DNA of 64,000 bases, taken from the NCBI RefSeq assembly GCF_001294625.1, contig NZ_CP012677.1, forward strand, positions 2,108,001-2,172,000, in the 5' to 3' direction. The stretch is from Arthrobacter alpinus. GTDB lineage: Bacteria; Actinomycetota; Actinomycetes; Actinomycetales; Micrococcaceae. A model generated the notes under the pieces. That model was not told the DNA's origin, did no database searches, and saw only the letters and a program-made list of their open reading frames with translations. Positions 18,651 through 27,431 of this stretch are shown here, one piece after another. Position 1 is the first letter of the stretch. Each line of letters opens with the position of its first letter. A program made the position numbers and the translations under genes.

Positions 18651-18782
18651 AATGCCCTGTCGTACCCGGAACAGGTGGCGACCCGCACCCTTGCCTCCTC
18701 CACAGGCCCGGGGTGCCCGGTACTTTCCACAATCGCCACGATTCAAGATGCCAGGCCCGTTCCCCGGATGGATCATCGAAGC

Positions 18783-19748
18783 ATGACAGTTTTCCAGGTG
18801 CCGCCGTTTATCACCGCGGACAGCAAATATGAGGACGAATACTCGGCCCGAAGGCTTTCTCGCCAGACTGCCTCCGGCAAACTTGTCAGGGTACGCCGGG
18901 GACTTTATCTGCCAGCTTCGGTGTGGGAAAGCATGAAGCCGTGGGAGCAGGAACGGATGCGGATCCAGGCAGTTGATGTGCTGGCAAGCCGTCATCCGAT
19001 TTTTGCCCGCGAGTCCGCAGCTCTGGTCATGGGACTGCCACTGATTCATACGCCGCGCCAGGTTCAAACGGTCGTGGCCCCGGGCCTGCGCGGGGGCCAA
19101 AGCAGCAAGGGGGTGCGCCGCACCGGCTCGGTGGAGGGCGATCCCGTACCGTGGACCATGTTTGGGCTCAAGGTCACCCCGCCGGCGGAGACCGCACGCG
19201 ATCTGGCGCTGCAGCTGCCACTGTCCCAGTCGCTGCCCGCCATGGACAAGTTGATGCAGCGCGAGATCCTGCCGGGCTCTCCTCACAATGTAAATCTGAT
19301 CTTCACTGCTGACCATGTGCGTGCCTCAGCTGCATTGCTTCCCAATGGCACGCAGCGGCGCAGGGTGGAAAGAGTTCTGGAGGTGGCGGACGGGCTCTCG
19401 CAGTCGGCGGGTGAGTCATGGAGCCGTGCCATCATGATCCAACACGGCTTCCCACGACCGGTTTTGCAAAATTCGTACTACGACGACCGGGGTCTCATCG
19501 GCTATCCGGACTTTGAATGGAAGGAATTGAAGATTCTTGGCGAATTCGATGGCTTCGAGAAATACTCAGCGCAGCGCTTCCTCAAGGGTAAGACCCCGTC
19601 CCAGGTGGTGGTTGAGGAGAAAAAGCGGGAGGACCGGCTACGAGCGCTCGGCTACAAAGTGGTTCGATGGGTGTGGGCAGACCTCCAGGACCCACAGCGG
19701 CTCATTGGCCTGTTGCACGCGGCCGGCCTGCCGTCGCGAAATCTGTAG
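18783..19748 (+). CDS. AbiEi-like winged-helix protein with C-terminal PD-(D/E)XK-like (DUF559-type) domain
   Basis: The N-terminal part (SARRLSRQTASGKLVRVRRG, then LYLPASVW) has the form of the winged-helix domain of AbiEi-type antitoxins; FARESAALVMGLPLI follows. The C-terminal part (YPDFEWKELKILGEFDGFEK, EEKKREDRLRALGYKVVRW) fits the Vsr/DUF559 nuclease-like fold with D, E-x-D and E-K-K-R positions. The protein has 321 residues. No toxin gene (AbiEii nucleotidyltransferase) is adjacent, so a toxin-antitoxin role is doubtful. An in-frame ATG at 18768 is an alternative start. Large palindromes flank the gene, and a broken paralogue lies at 58.9 kb. Function unknown. Confidence 0.75.
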   Translation: MTVFQVPPFITADSKYEDEYSARRLSRQTASGKLVRVRRGLYLPASVWESMKPWEQERMRIQAVDVLASRHPIFARESAALVMGLPLIHTPRQVQTVVAPGLRGGQSSKGVRRTGSVEGDPVPWTMFGLKVTPPAETARDLALQLPLSQSLPAMDKLMQREILPGSPHNVNLIFTADHVRASAALLPNGTQRRRVERVLEVADGLSQSAGESWSRAIMIQHGFPRPVLQNSYYDDRGLIGYPDFEWKELKILGEFDGFEKYSAQRFLKGKTPSQVVVEEKKREDRLRALGYKVVRWVWADLQDPQRLIGLLHAAGLPSRNL

Positions 19749-19760
19749 CGTCAACGAGGT

Positions 19761-19826
19761 CCGGGGGGCCGTTGTGGTGATTCGCCGCTGGCCGGCCAGG
19801 AGCGGATCACCACAACGGCCCCCCGG
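19761..19826. repeat. Large palindromic repeat, copy downstream of the nuclease-like gene
   Basis: Perfect 20-bp arms (19761-19780 and 19807-19826) enclose a 26-nt centre with ctggccggccag. It begins 12 bp after the stop codon of the nuclease-like gene. Arms and centre match the 18583-18650 unit at nearly every position and in the same orientation, so the gene sits between direct copies of a palindromic element. Confidence 0.9.
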
Positions 19827-19853
19827 GTGTGCTCCGGCTGTAATCGGGGCAGC

Positions 19854-19881
19854 AAAAAGCCGGCCCTTCCCGGGAGGGATG
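19854..19881 (-). terminator. Rho-independent terminator of leuCD
   Basis: Arms aaagccgg (19856-19863) and ccggcttt (19874-19881) enclose a short inner loop; on the minus strand the stem ends in CCGGCTTTTTGC. It lies about 105 bp after the leuD stop codon. Confidence 0.75.
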
Positions 19882-19985
19882 GACCGGCTTTCCTGTGTGC
19901 TGAGGCCACGCACCCCTGGGGCCACACACCCAGTGGTCCACAGCAGAAGCCGCACGAACGGCTGAAGTTGGGGAGGGCTCGGGGA

Positions 19986-20585
19986 CTAGCTTTTCGCCGG
20001 CAGCGTGGTGGGCTTGTAGGTCGGACGCGTGGCCTCGAACGCGGTGATGGCCGGTTCGTCGCGCAGCGTCAGGCCAATGTCATCCAGGCCTTCCAGGATG
20101 CGCCAGCGGGTGTAGTCGTCAATCTGGAACGGGGCCACAACAGTGCCCGCCGTGACCATTTTGGCCACCAGGTCCACAGTGACCTCCGTCCCCGGAGCGT
20201 TCTCCAGGACTTTCCAGATCAGCTCAATGTCGTCCTGGGCCACCTCGGCGGCCACCAAGCCTTGTTTGCCCGAGTTGCCGCGGAAAATGTCGGCAAAGCG
20301 TGAGGAGAGCACGGCCTTGAAGCCGTAGTCTTTCAGCGCCCAAACAGCATGCTCGCGGGAGGAACCGGTTCCGAAGTCGGCGCCTGCCACCAGCACGGAG
20401 CCAGCGCTGTACGGCTCCTGGTTGAGGATGAATTCGGGGTTTTTGCGCCAGCTGGAGAACAGGGCGTCCTCGAAGCCGGTACGGGTGATCCGCTTGAGGT
20501 ACACGGCCGGGATGATCTGGTCGGTATCAACGTTGCTTTGGCGCAGCGGGACACCAATACCGGTGTGGGTGGAGAACTTGTCCAT
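19986..20585 (-). CDS. leuD: 3-isopropylmalate dehydratase small subunit
   Basis: LeuD pairs with LeuC to isomerise 2- to 3-isopropylmalate in leucine synthesis. Visible features are [20 protein letters not shown] and the swivelling-domain motif [20 protein letters not shown]. At 199 residues it has the normal size. It starts 12 bp after leuC with a GGAG ribosome site, so the two genes form an operon. Confidence 0.96.
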   Translation of the reverse strand: MDKFSTHTGIGVPLRQSNVDTDQIIPAVYLKRITRTGFEDALFSSWRKNPEFILNQEPYSAGSVLVAGADFGTGSSREHAVWALKDYGFKAVLSSRFADIFRGNSGKQGLVAAEVAQDDIELIWKVLENAPGTEVTVDLVAKMVTAGTVVAPFQIDDYTRWRILEGLDDIGLTLRDEPAITAFEATRPTYKPTTLPAKS

Positions 20586-20597
20586 GGTGTGAGCTCC

Positions 20598-22133
20598 TTA
20601 CGCTACGGTCTGGGCGGATGTGGTCTCGACAGGCTCGACCACCGGCAAGAGGTCCGACGGCGAGCTGAGGGTGCCGCGAACAGCCGTGGCGGCTGCGACG
20701 ACGGGTGAGACCAGGTGGGTGCGCCCGCCCTTGCCCTGGCGGCCTTCAAAGTTGCGGTTGGACGTCGAGGCGCAACGCTCCCCCGGTTCCAGTTGGTCAG
20801 GGTTCATACCCAGGCACATGGAGCAACCGGCAAAACGCCACTCGGCACCAAAGTCGACGAACACCTTGTCCAGGCCCTCGGCTTCGGCTTCCAGGCGGAC
20901 GCGGGCGGATCCGGGCACCACCAGCATGCGGATGTTGGGGTCCTTTTCGCGGCCGCGGATGATGTCCGCGGCGGCGCGCAGGTCCTCGATGCGGGAGTTG
21001 GTGCAAGAGCCCAGGAAAACCGTGTCGACACGGATGTCCTTCATGGGGGTGCCTGCTTCGAGGTCCATGTAGGCCAGTGCCCGTTCGGCGGCGGCCTTGG
21101 CGTTTTCGTCGCCGAAGTCCTCCGGGAACGGAACGGCGTCGTTCAGGGAGACGCCCTGCCCCGGGTTGGTGCCCCAGGTGACGAAGGGCTCCAGGGTGTT
21201 TGCGTCTAGGAACACCTCGGCGTCGAATTCGGCGTCGTCCTCTGTTGTCAGGGACTTCCAGTACTCAACGGCATCATCCCAGTCCGCACCCACCGGTGCA
21301 TGAGCGCGGCCCTTGAGGTAAGCAAAGGTGATCTCGTCCGGGGCGATCATCCCAGCACGGGCGCCCGCCTCGATGGACATGTTGCACACGGTCATGCGGG
21401 CGTCCATGGACAGTGCACGGATGGCCGATCCACGGTATTCGAGCACGTAGCCCTGGCCACCACCGGTGCCGATCTGGGCGATGATGGCCAAGATGACGTC
21501 CTTGGAGGTCACGCCGGGGCGCAGCGTGCCCTCGACGTTGATGGCCATGGTTTTGAACGGCTTCAGCGGCAGTGTCTGGGTGGCCATGACGTGCTCCACC
21601 TCGGAGGTGCCAATACCAAAAGCGAGGGCGCCCACTGCACCGTGCGTTGAAGTGTGCGAGTCTCCACAAACCACCGTCATACCCGGCTGGGTCAGGCCCA
21701 GCTGCGGGCCCACCACATGCACGATGCCCTGTTCGGCGTCGCCCAGCGAGTGCAGGCGCACACCGAATTCGGCACAATTGTTGCGCAGCGTCTGGATCTG
21801 GGTGCGGGAGGTAAGGTCCGCGATCGGCTTGAAGATGTCCAGCGTGGGGGTGTTGTGATCCTCCGTGGCAATGGTCAGATCCGGGCGGCGCAATGGCCGA
21901 CCGGCCAGCCGCAAACCCTCGAAGGCCTGGGGCGAGGTGACCTCATGGATCAGGTGAAGGTCGATGTAGAGAAGGTCCGGCTGTGCGGCATCGCCGTCAC
22001 CCTCGCCCTGCTTGACAACGTGGTCGCGCCATACTTTTTCAGCGAGCGTCTTCGCGGTCCTTCGCGCAGTCGTCGTCGAAACGGTCGGCAGCTTTGCTGA
22101 GTCGTGCGCTTCGGGTGTGGTTGCCTCGGTCAC
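20598..22133 (-). CDS. leuC: 3-isopropylmalate dehydratase large subunit
   Basis: LeuC carries the [4Fe-4S] cluster of isopropylmalate isomerase. The cluster cysteines appear in [13 protein letters not shown] and in [13 protein letters not shown]; substrate-site segments include [20 protein letters not shown]. The 511-residue chain has a 30-residue polar N-terminal extension and a Ser/Thr-rich C-terminal tail. The GTG start has AAGGGAG six bases upstream. It is divergent from an NdgR-like regulator, as in other actinobacteria. Confidence 0.96.
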   Translation of the reverse strand: MTEATTPEAHDSAKLPTVSTTTARRTAKTLAEKVWRDHVVKQGEGDGDAAQPDLLYIDLHLIHEVTSPQAFEGLRLAGRPLRRPDLTIATEDHNTPTLDIFKPIADLTSRTQIQTLRNNCAEFGVRLHSLGDAEQGIVHVVGPQLGLTQPGMTVVCGDSHTSTHGAVGALAFGIGTSEVEHVMATQTLPLKPFKTMAINVEGTLRPGVTSKDVILAIIAQIGTGGGQGYVLEYRGSAIRALSMDARMTVCNMSIEAGARAGMIAPDEITFAYLKGRAHAPVGADWDDAVEYWKSLTTEDDAEFDAEVFLDANTLEPFVTWGTNPGQGVSLNDAVPFPEDFGDENAKAAAERALAYMDLEAGTPMKDIRVDTVFLGSCTNSRIEDLRAAADIIRGREKDPNIRMLVVPGSARVRLEAEAEGLDKVFVDFGAEWRFAGCSMCLGMNPDQLEPGERCASTSNRNFEGRQGKGGRTHLVSPVVAAATAVRGTLSSPSDLLPVVEPVETTSAQTVA

Positions 22134-22256
22134 GGCCAGCTCCCTTCATCTGTTGAGATGCGTGCCTCCAGTAGAATGACTGGAACGCGCACCTGTGGTT
22201 TGTATAGTCCTACTGTTCCAGCCCCGTTGGCACAGAAGCTAGCCCGTCGATTTGCA

Positions 22257-22271
22257 TCTCACATAATGAGA
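22257..22271. promoter_or_regulatory. Palindrome in the leuC-ndgR divergent promoter region
   Basis: TCTCA-CATAA-TGAGA is a 15-bp inverted repeat centred 23 bp before the regulator start codon. A further TGAGAT lies at 22154-22159, nearer leuC. IclR-type regulators bind short palindromes in such divergent regions, so this is a candidate autoregulatory or leuCD operator; that is inference. Confidence 0.5.
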
Positions 22272-22286
22272 CGTCAATATCATTAC

Positions 22287-23006
22287 ATGGACAATTCTAG
22301 TGGCGTTGGCGTTATCGATAAAGCGGCTCTCGTGCTTGATGCACTGGAGGCAGGACCTACCACCTTGGCCCAGCTTGTTGCGGCCACCGGTTTGGCCCGC
22401 CCAACAGTGCACCGGCTGGCGCTTGCCTTGGTATATCACCGGCTGGTCAGCCGCGACATGCAGGGCCGTTTTGTGCTGGGCAGCCGCCTCGTGGAACTGG
22501 CCTCCGCCGCCGGTGAGGACCGCCTGATTGCCGCCGCCGGCCCCGTACTTCTGCAACTGCGTGATTCCACCGGTGAAAGCGCCCAGATCTTCCGTCGCCA
22601 GGGCGATTCCCGCGTGTGTGTGGCGTCTGCTGAGCGGCCTATCGGCCTGCGCGACACCATTCCCGTAGGCACCCAGCTGACCATGAAGGCCGGCTCCGCC
22701 GCCCAGGTGTTGCTGGCCTGGGAAGATCACGAGCGTTTGCTCGAGGGCCTGCACAACGCCCGTTTCACACCCACCGTTTTGGCCGGTGTACGACGGCGTG
22801 GATGGGGTCAGTCCCTGGGCGAACGTGAGCCCGGGGTGGCCTCGGTGTCGGCGCCCGTCCGCGGCCCCTCCGGCCGCGTCATTGCGGCGGTGTCTATCTC
22901 CGGCCCCATTGAGCGCCTGACCCGCCAGCCCGGCCGCCTGCACGCCGAGATCGTATGCAACGCTTCCCGCATCCTGACCGAGGCCCTTCGCAAAAGCAAC
23001 GACTAG
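22287..23006 (+). CDS. ndgR: IclR family regulator, NdgR/LtbR-type
   Basis: The 239-residue protein has the IclR winged helix at the N-terminus (GVIDKAALVLDALEAGPTTL, LVAATGLARPTVHRLALAL) and an effector domain after residue 80 (SGPIERLT near the end). It closely resembles the actinobacterial NdgR/LtbR group, which controls leucine and other amino-acid genes and is encoded divergently from leuCD, as here. The ATG at 22287 gives the usual start MDNSSGVGVIDKA; no ribosome site precedes it, so the mRNA may be leaderless. Confidence 0.88.
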   Translation: MDNSSGVGVIDKAALVLDALEAGPTTLAQLVAATGLARPTVHRLALALVYHRLVSRDMQGRFVLGSRLVELASAAGEDRLIAAAGPVLLQLRDSTGESAQIFRRQGDSRVCVASAERPIGLRDTIPVGTQLTMKAGSAAQVLLAWEDHERLLEGLHNARFTPTVLAGVRRRGWGQSLGEREPGVASVSAPVRGPSGRVIAAVSISGPIERLTRQPGRLHAEIVCNASRILTEALRKSND

Positions 23007-23045
23007 AACTCACGGGTAGAACTCACAGGCGCGTAGTGTTTCCCC

Positions 23046-23576
23046 ATGACTAATTGCGCCGTTTTCCTGCGTGGCATCAACGTCGGGGGCATTAACATCA
23101 AGATGGCCGAGCTTCGCTTGGCCCTGGCGGCGTTGCCGCTTGAAAACGTGAAGACGCTGCTGGCCTCCGGGAACGTGGTGTGCTCAAGCGATGCGCCAGT
23201 CGCAGAAGTTAAGGCGCTGGTGGAAGACTGCCTGCGGGAAAAATTTGGCTACGACGCGTGGGTGGTGGTCCTTGACCAGCCTCGGCTGAAGTCCATCATC
23301 GAGACCTGCCCCTACCCTGCCGACGACAAGGCCACCCACAGCTATGTGACGCTTTCCTCGCAGCCGGACATGCTGGACGAGCTTGAGGCGCTGGGCCGCG
23401 ACCTGCCCGCCACCGAACTGCGCCGTCTAAGCCCTGAGGCCTTGGCCTGGCTGGCCCCAGCCGGAGGCACGCTGGAGAGCCCGTTCAGCAAGCTTTCCGC
23501 CAGGGCCCGTTACAAGAGCACGACGACGACCCGCAACTTGCGCACGCTCCTGAAGTGCCGCGACGCGATGGCCTAA
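23046..23576 (+). CDS. DUF1697 family protein
   Basis: This 176-residue protein shows the DUF1697 pattern: an N-terminal VFLRGINVGGINIKMAELR, then the strand LLASGNVVCSS, and near the end KLSARARYKSTTTTRNLRTL. The family is widespread and of unknown function. Its stop codon overlaps the stop of the convergent GTPase gene by 4 bp. Confidence 0.9.
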   Translation: MTNCAVFLRGINVGGINIKMAELRLALAALPLENVKTLLASGNVVCSSDAPVAEVKALVEDCLREKFGYDAWVVVLDQPRLKSIIETCPYPADDKATHSYVTLSSQPDMLDELEALGRDLPATELRRLSPEALAWLAPAGGTLESPFSKLSARARYKSTTTTRNLRTLLKCRDAMA

Positions 23577-25180
23577 GATGCTGCGGCGAGGGCGTCCTGA
23601 AACGCGCGATGGCGGGCAATCTCGGCCTCGACGGGTTCCACCACCAGTGTTTGGCACACGGCACCGATACTCTCGCGCAGCCGCCGTCGTGCCTGGGACG
23701 CACGACGTGCCGCACCTGCCGCGGCGATGAATTTGCTGGTGAGCGCCAGGAAGACTCCCAACACCACACCGCCGATCACGAGCAGCGTGGGCACGGGCCA
23801 GCCTTCGACTTTCGGCGCTTCAGGGACCGGCATCTGAAAGTATCCCAGGCCGGCCAGCACGCCAAGCCACAGCAAGCCGGCAACGGCCGCTAGCAGGGCC
23901 AGCCATTGGATGGCGGAGAACACCGGCCACCACCAGGACCGCGCATTGGCCTTCACATCGGTGGAAGCCACCGCCTGATCCAACGCGTCAGTGAGGCCCT
24001 GGCGGTTGCTGCGCGCAGCCGCCCGGATGGAGGCACGCCACGGACCGCAGGCCCCGGCACTGGCGGCGTCAGCAAAGTCGCGTACGGCTGAATCGAGCTG
24101 CGCCTGCTCGGCGACGCCAGCCTGCGGTAGCGAGGTTCGGTTAACAGCGCAGTCACCTTCTCTGCGCAAACTCAACTGGCGCAGGGGGTCCTTGCGGAAC
24201 TTCGAGATCCACCGCGTGGGCGGCCAACCAGTCCGCTTCGTGGCCTCCAAGCGGTAGGAGGCACGCACGGCAGCCACTACTGGCTCCACATGTGCGGCCT
24301 GCGCCAACCCGGCGGCCAAGGCCCTCCGCTCCTGCTGGTGAACCCCCGCAGCCTCACCCGTTCCCGAGGCCTCTGCCAACCTGCGCGCTGCCACGGCAAC
24401 ATCGGCGGCGAGCCGTGCCGACTGGGCTGCCTTAGCCTTCACGACGGCGGACAGCCGCGTACGCAGATCGGACACACCGGTTCCCGCCAGTGCCGAAACA
24501 GCCAGCACCGGAACGTGGGTCAAACCGTCACGGTCGAGGATACCGGCCAGTGAGGCAAGCACGGGCTTGACCTCGTGGGGGGCCAGCGTGTCCACCTGGT
24601 TCAACACCACTATGGTCACGGCCCCGTGGGCCGAAAAGGGCCGGATGAAGTCATGGTGGATGGCGGCGTCAGCATACTTTTGCGGGTCAACCACCCACAC
24701 CAGGACATCCACCTGCCCGGCCAGTCGCTGTGCCGTTTCCCGATGCGAAAACTGCACGGAGTCAAAGTCCGGCAGGTCCAGAAGGATCAGCCCGCAGCCG
24801 TCCCCCAGGCCCGGCACCGCCTTGCCCTCACGGCGGTCGGCAACCTTCAACCAGTCAAGCAACGGCCCGCTCCCTGCTAGCTCCCACACCATGGCCAACG
24901 GCTCACTCGTGGTCGGCCGCCGCACGGCAACCGTGGCCACCCCGGCCCCCACCACGGCGTTAAATAGCGTGGACTTCCCGCTGCCCGTGGCGCCAAAGAA
25001 TCCCACCACGGTGTGCCCGGCGCTGAGCGAGCGCCGCGAGGTGGCCCGTTCCAGAACGTCGTACGCCTCCTGTAAGGCGGCGTCGTCCAGGCGTCCCTCA
25101 CCGAGTTCGCGGGCCTTGTTCAGCGCGGCCAACTTTTGCGCCAGCGAGGACTCGGTACGCGCCTCCCGGTGCCGGCTCAT
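23573..25180 (-). CDS. Membrane-associated GTPase (dynamin/YfjP-like), second of a pair
   Basis: The N-terminal GTPase domain has the P-loop GFFGATGSGKSTLFNAVV (about residues 60-76), the G3 motif LLDLPDFDS, and a G4 motif VVLNQVDTL (NQxD in place of NKxD). The C-terminal part has two hydrophobic segments: SAIQWLALLAAVAGLLWLGV and VPTLLVIGGVVLGVFLAL. The 535-residue protein overlaps the upstream GTPase gene in ATGA form. Such paired GTPases occur in actinobacteria; a role in membrane remodelling or division is only inferred. Confidence 0.82.
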   Translation of the reverse strand: MSRHREARTESSLAQKLAALNKARELGEGRLDDAALQEAYDVLERATSRRSLSAGHTVVGFFGATGSGKSTLFNAVVGAGVATVAVRRPTTSEPLAMVWELAGSGPLLDWLKVADRREGKAVPGLGDGCGLILLDLPDFDSVQFSHRETAQRLAGQVDVLVWVVDPQKYADAAIHHDFIRPFSAHGAVTIVVLNQVDTLAPHEVKPVLASLAGILDRDGLTHVPVLAVSALAGTGVSDLRTRLSAVVKAKAAQSARLAADVAVAARRLAEASGTGEAAGVHQQERRALAAGLAQAAHVEPVVAAVRASYRLEATKRTGWPPTRWISKFRKDPLRQLSLRREGDCAVNRTSLPQAGVAEQAQLDSAVRDFADAASAGACGPWRASIRAAARSNRQGLTDALDQAVASTDVKANARSWWWPVFSAIQWLALLAAVAGLLWLGVLAGLGYFQMPVPEAPKVEGWPVPTLLVIGGVVLGVFLALTSKFIAAAGAARRASQARRRLRESIGAVCQTLVVEPVEAEIARHRAFQDALAAAS

Positions 25181-26982
25181 GCGCCCTCCCCCAGCGTCGC
25201 CAACCGCTTCGCCAACGCCTCAAGCCGTTCCACGGCAGGGGAGGAACCAGAGCTTAACGGGCCGATCCGCTCCAGGAAGCGTTGCTGCTGCCCCGCCAAA
25301 AGGGCCGCGCACCGCTTTTCTAGGGACTGCCGGGCCTCATGGGTCAGGCGCCGCACCGCATCCTCGCCGAAGACCGCTTCCAGGAGTTTTTGGCCCACGA
25401 CGGCGGTACCTCCGGCGATTCCCACCTCGGCCCCCGTCAATCCCCCTGTCAGCGAAAACACCACGATCATCAACACCACGCCCAAGCCGTTGACCCCGAA
25501 GGATAGCCAGCGCGCCTGCGACCGCCTGGCCGCACCCTCGGAGCGGATTAAGGCCATCACATCCGACTGCCAGGCCCTAATTTCCGCCGCAACCGTAGCG
25601 GGGAAATCTGCTGTAACTCCGGAAAGGTCCTGCGCACTTAGCAGCGCCCTGCCGGCGGGATCGGCCCGCCACCGCTGGTCGGCGTCCTCGGCGGCCCGGG
25701 CGGCCTGGGCCACGATGACGGCCTGCAGCCCGGTTTCGATGGCAGCCTCCACCTGCACGGCCGGAGGCGGTTGCCCCCTGAAAAACGCGCCCACACGGTC
25801 CCTGACCCTGCCAATGCCGCTTTCCAGGGCCCGGAAGAAATCACCTGTTCCCACAAAGTCCTGCCACCTGGCCAGGACTTCCCCGCGCAGCAGCGAGCCG
25901 TCACTGGTGGCGTGGGAAATTTTGGTGGCGGCATCCTCAAAGGCGGCTACGACGTCGTCGGTCAACTGCAAGCTTGACTCAAGCTGGTCCAAGGCGGCCA
26001 AGGCCAGCAGTTCCACCTTGCCTGAGAGCGCCCGCACGGTGCCATTGAGGGTGCGACGGGCAATGTCCGCCCTGCCGGAAACGTCGGCTGCCATGCCCTC
26101 CAACCAGGCCCTGATAGGTGCCGTGGCCTCCGACGGCAGCATGCCGAGTTCGTCAAGGGCGGTCTCCGGCACCACAAAAAGCTGCGCGCCCGTCAATCCT
26201 TGGCGCCCCAGCATGGAGCGCAGATCGGCACTGACTTCCGTCTGGGCGCCTTGGGGTACTCGGTCAAGGATCACGGCCACGAGAATGTCCCGCGAGGCGG
26301 CATCGAGCAGCAGCCGCCACGGGACGGCATCAGCATAGCGGTTTGCGGTGGTGACGAAAAGCCACAAGTCCGCTGCCGCCAGGAGCTGGCCTGCAAGTTC
26401 GCGGTTGTCATCGGAGACTGAGTCGACGTCGGGCGCGTCAAGCAGTGCCACTCCTTTTGGCACTGCCGGATCGGCCACGAGAGCCAGTGAGTTCATGGCG
26501 GCCGGGTCGGGGGTGGGGCCCGCCTCGGTGGCGGCGGTGCCCGCAGGCGCGCGTTCCCCGCGGATCCTGGCCAAGGAGGGTAGGACCCGCGTGGAACTGA
26601 ACCAGTCGGTGTCTTGCGGGTGGTGGAGCAGGATGGGTTGGCGGGTGGTGGGGCGGATGGCTCCGGCCCGGGTCACGGGGTGCCCCACCAGCGCGTTGAC
26701 GAGCGTTGATTTTCCGGCGCCTGTGGAGCCGCCCACCACGGCCAGCAGCGGGGCCTCCAGGCTGCGGTAGCGCGGCAGAATGTAGTCCTCGAGCTGCCTC
26801 AGCGACGCCTTCGCCGTGTTGCGTGCTTCCTGCGTTCCGGGCAGTTCTAGGGGAAGCTGCAACCGTTCGAGTTCGGCACGCACCGCTTCCAGCAGCGCCA
26901 GCGCGGCGAGGCTCGCCTTGGCTGTGCCGCCGTCATCGGAGGGAAGAATGATTGGACTCACAACATCATCATGCCAGTTCAA
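25177..26982 (-). CDS. Membrane-associated GTPase (dynamin-like), first of a pair
   Basis: This 601-residue protein has a P-loop AVVGGSTGAGKSTLVNALVG near residue 82 and a G3 motif LLDAPDVDSVSDDNRE. The place of NKxD reads VILDRVPQG, so a normal guanine-specificity motif is not clear. A hydrophobic hairpin lies near residues 490-520 (GLGVVLMIVVFSLTGGLTGA). It is the first gene of a two-gene operon with the other GTPase. The start is a TTG at 26982 with a weak ribosome site; a GTG at 26961 is an alternative. Confidence 0.82.
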   Translation of the reverse strand: MNWHDDVVSPIILPSDDGGTAKASLAALALLEAVRAELERLQLPLELPGTQEARNTAKASLRQLEDYILPRYRSLEAPLLAVVGGSTGAGKSTLVNALVGHPVTRAGAIRPTTRQPILLHHPQDTDWFSSTRVLPSLARIRGERAPAGTAATEAGPTPDPAAMNSLALVADPAVPKGVALLDAPDVDSVSDDNRELAGQLLAAADLWLFVTTANRYADAVPWRLLLDAASRDILVAVILDRVPQGAQTEVSADLRSMLGRQGLTGAQLFVVPETALDELGMLPSEATAPIRAWLEGMAADVSGRADIARRTLNGTVRALSGKVELLALAALDQLESSLQLTDDVVAAFEDAATKISHATSDGSLLRGEVLARWQDFVGTGDFFRALESGIGRVRDRVGAFFRGQPPPAVQVEAAIETGLQAVIVAQAARAAEDADQRWRADPAGRALLSAQDLSGVTADFPATVAAEIRAWQSDVMALIRSEGAARRSQARWLSFGVNGLGVVLMIVVFSLTGGLTGAEVGIAGGTAVVGQKLLEAVFGEDAVRRLTHEARQSLEKRCAALLAGQQQRFLERIGPLSSGSSPAVERLEALAKRLATLGEGA

Positions 26983-27031
26983 TGCCAGCTACAAACCCTT
27001 TGGTGTGACAATTGGCGGGTTTGTTAAAGCA

Positions 27032-27061
27032 AAATGGCCGGAAACCCGTAGGTTTCCGGCC
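27032..27061 (-). terminator. Rho-independent terminator downstream of tRNA-Glu
   Basis: Perfect 11-bp arms (27036-27046 and 27051-27061) surround a 4-nt loop. On the minus strand the stem is followed by ATTTTGC, directly after the tRNA-Glu gene. Confidence 0.88.
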
Positions 27062-27068
27062 TTGCTTG

Positions 27069-27141
27069 TGACCCCAGCGGGATTCGAACCCGCGTTACCG
27101 CCGTGAGAGGGCAGCGTACTAGGCCGCTATACGATGGGGCC
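27069..27141 (-). tRNA. tRNA-Glu (anticodon CTC)
   Basis: On the minus strand a 73-nt cloverleaf begins GGCCCCA and ends TGGGGTC plus discriminator A. The anticodon loop CTCTCAC gives anticodon CTC (27105-27107), and the T-arm contains GGTTCGAATCC. No CCA is encoded. It lies 89 bp downstream of tRNA-Gln on the same strand and is followed by a terminator. Confidence 0.96.
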
Positions 27142-27230
27142 CTAATACATTCGGTTTTTGCTCAACAATCTTCAGAAACATTACCCGAATTTTGCTGCTC
27201 ACGCCAACCGAAGGGCGGCTTTTACAAGCG

Positions 27231-27302
27231 CTGGGATACCAGGACTCGAACCTAGAATGTCGGTACCAGAAACCGATGTGTTGCCAATTACACCATATCC
27301 CA
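27231..27302 (-). tRNA. tRNA-Gln (anticodon CTG)
   Basis: On the minus strand the acceptor arms TGGGATA and TATCCCA pair perfectly, with discriminator G. The anticodon loop TTCTGGT gives anticodon CTG (27267-27269), and the T-arm contains GGTTCGAGTCC. It is 72 nt long and has no encoded CCA. It lies upstream of tRNA-Glu on the same strand, not far from gltX, which charges tRNA-Glu (and, in actinobacteria without GlnRS, also tRNA-Gln). Confidence 0.95.
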
Positions 27303-27431
27303 ATGGCCACGTTCTGCCGTGAAATCCTCGGGTTTCCCCGGGCTTTCAGCGGCCCTCGCGCCGGGATAAGACTCTACCCGATAGTTTCCCAGACACCAAA
27401 ACGAGAAGACAGAAATGGGCTGAGCGGTACG

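Noticed and set aside
18783-19748. Complete type IV toxin-antitoxin locus
   Set aside because: No AbiEii-type toxin gene lies on either side; the antitoxin-like domain alone is not enough.
18583-19826. CRISPR array
   Set aside because: Only two full palindromic copies more than 1 kb apart, without regular spacers or cas genes.
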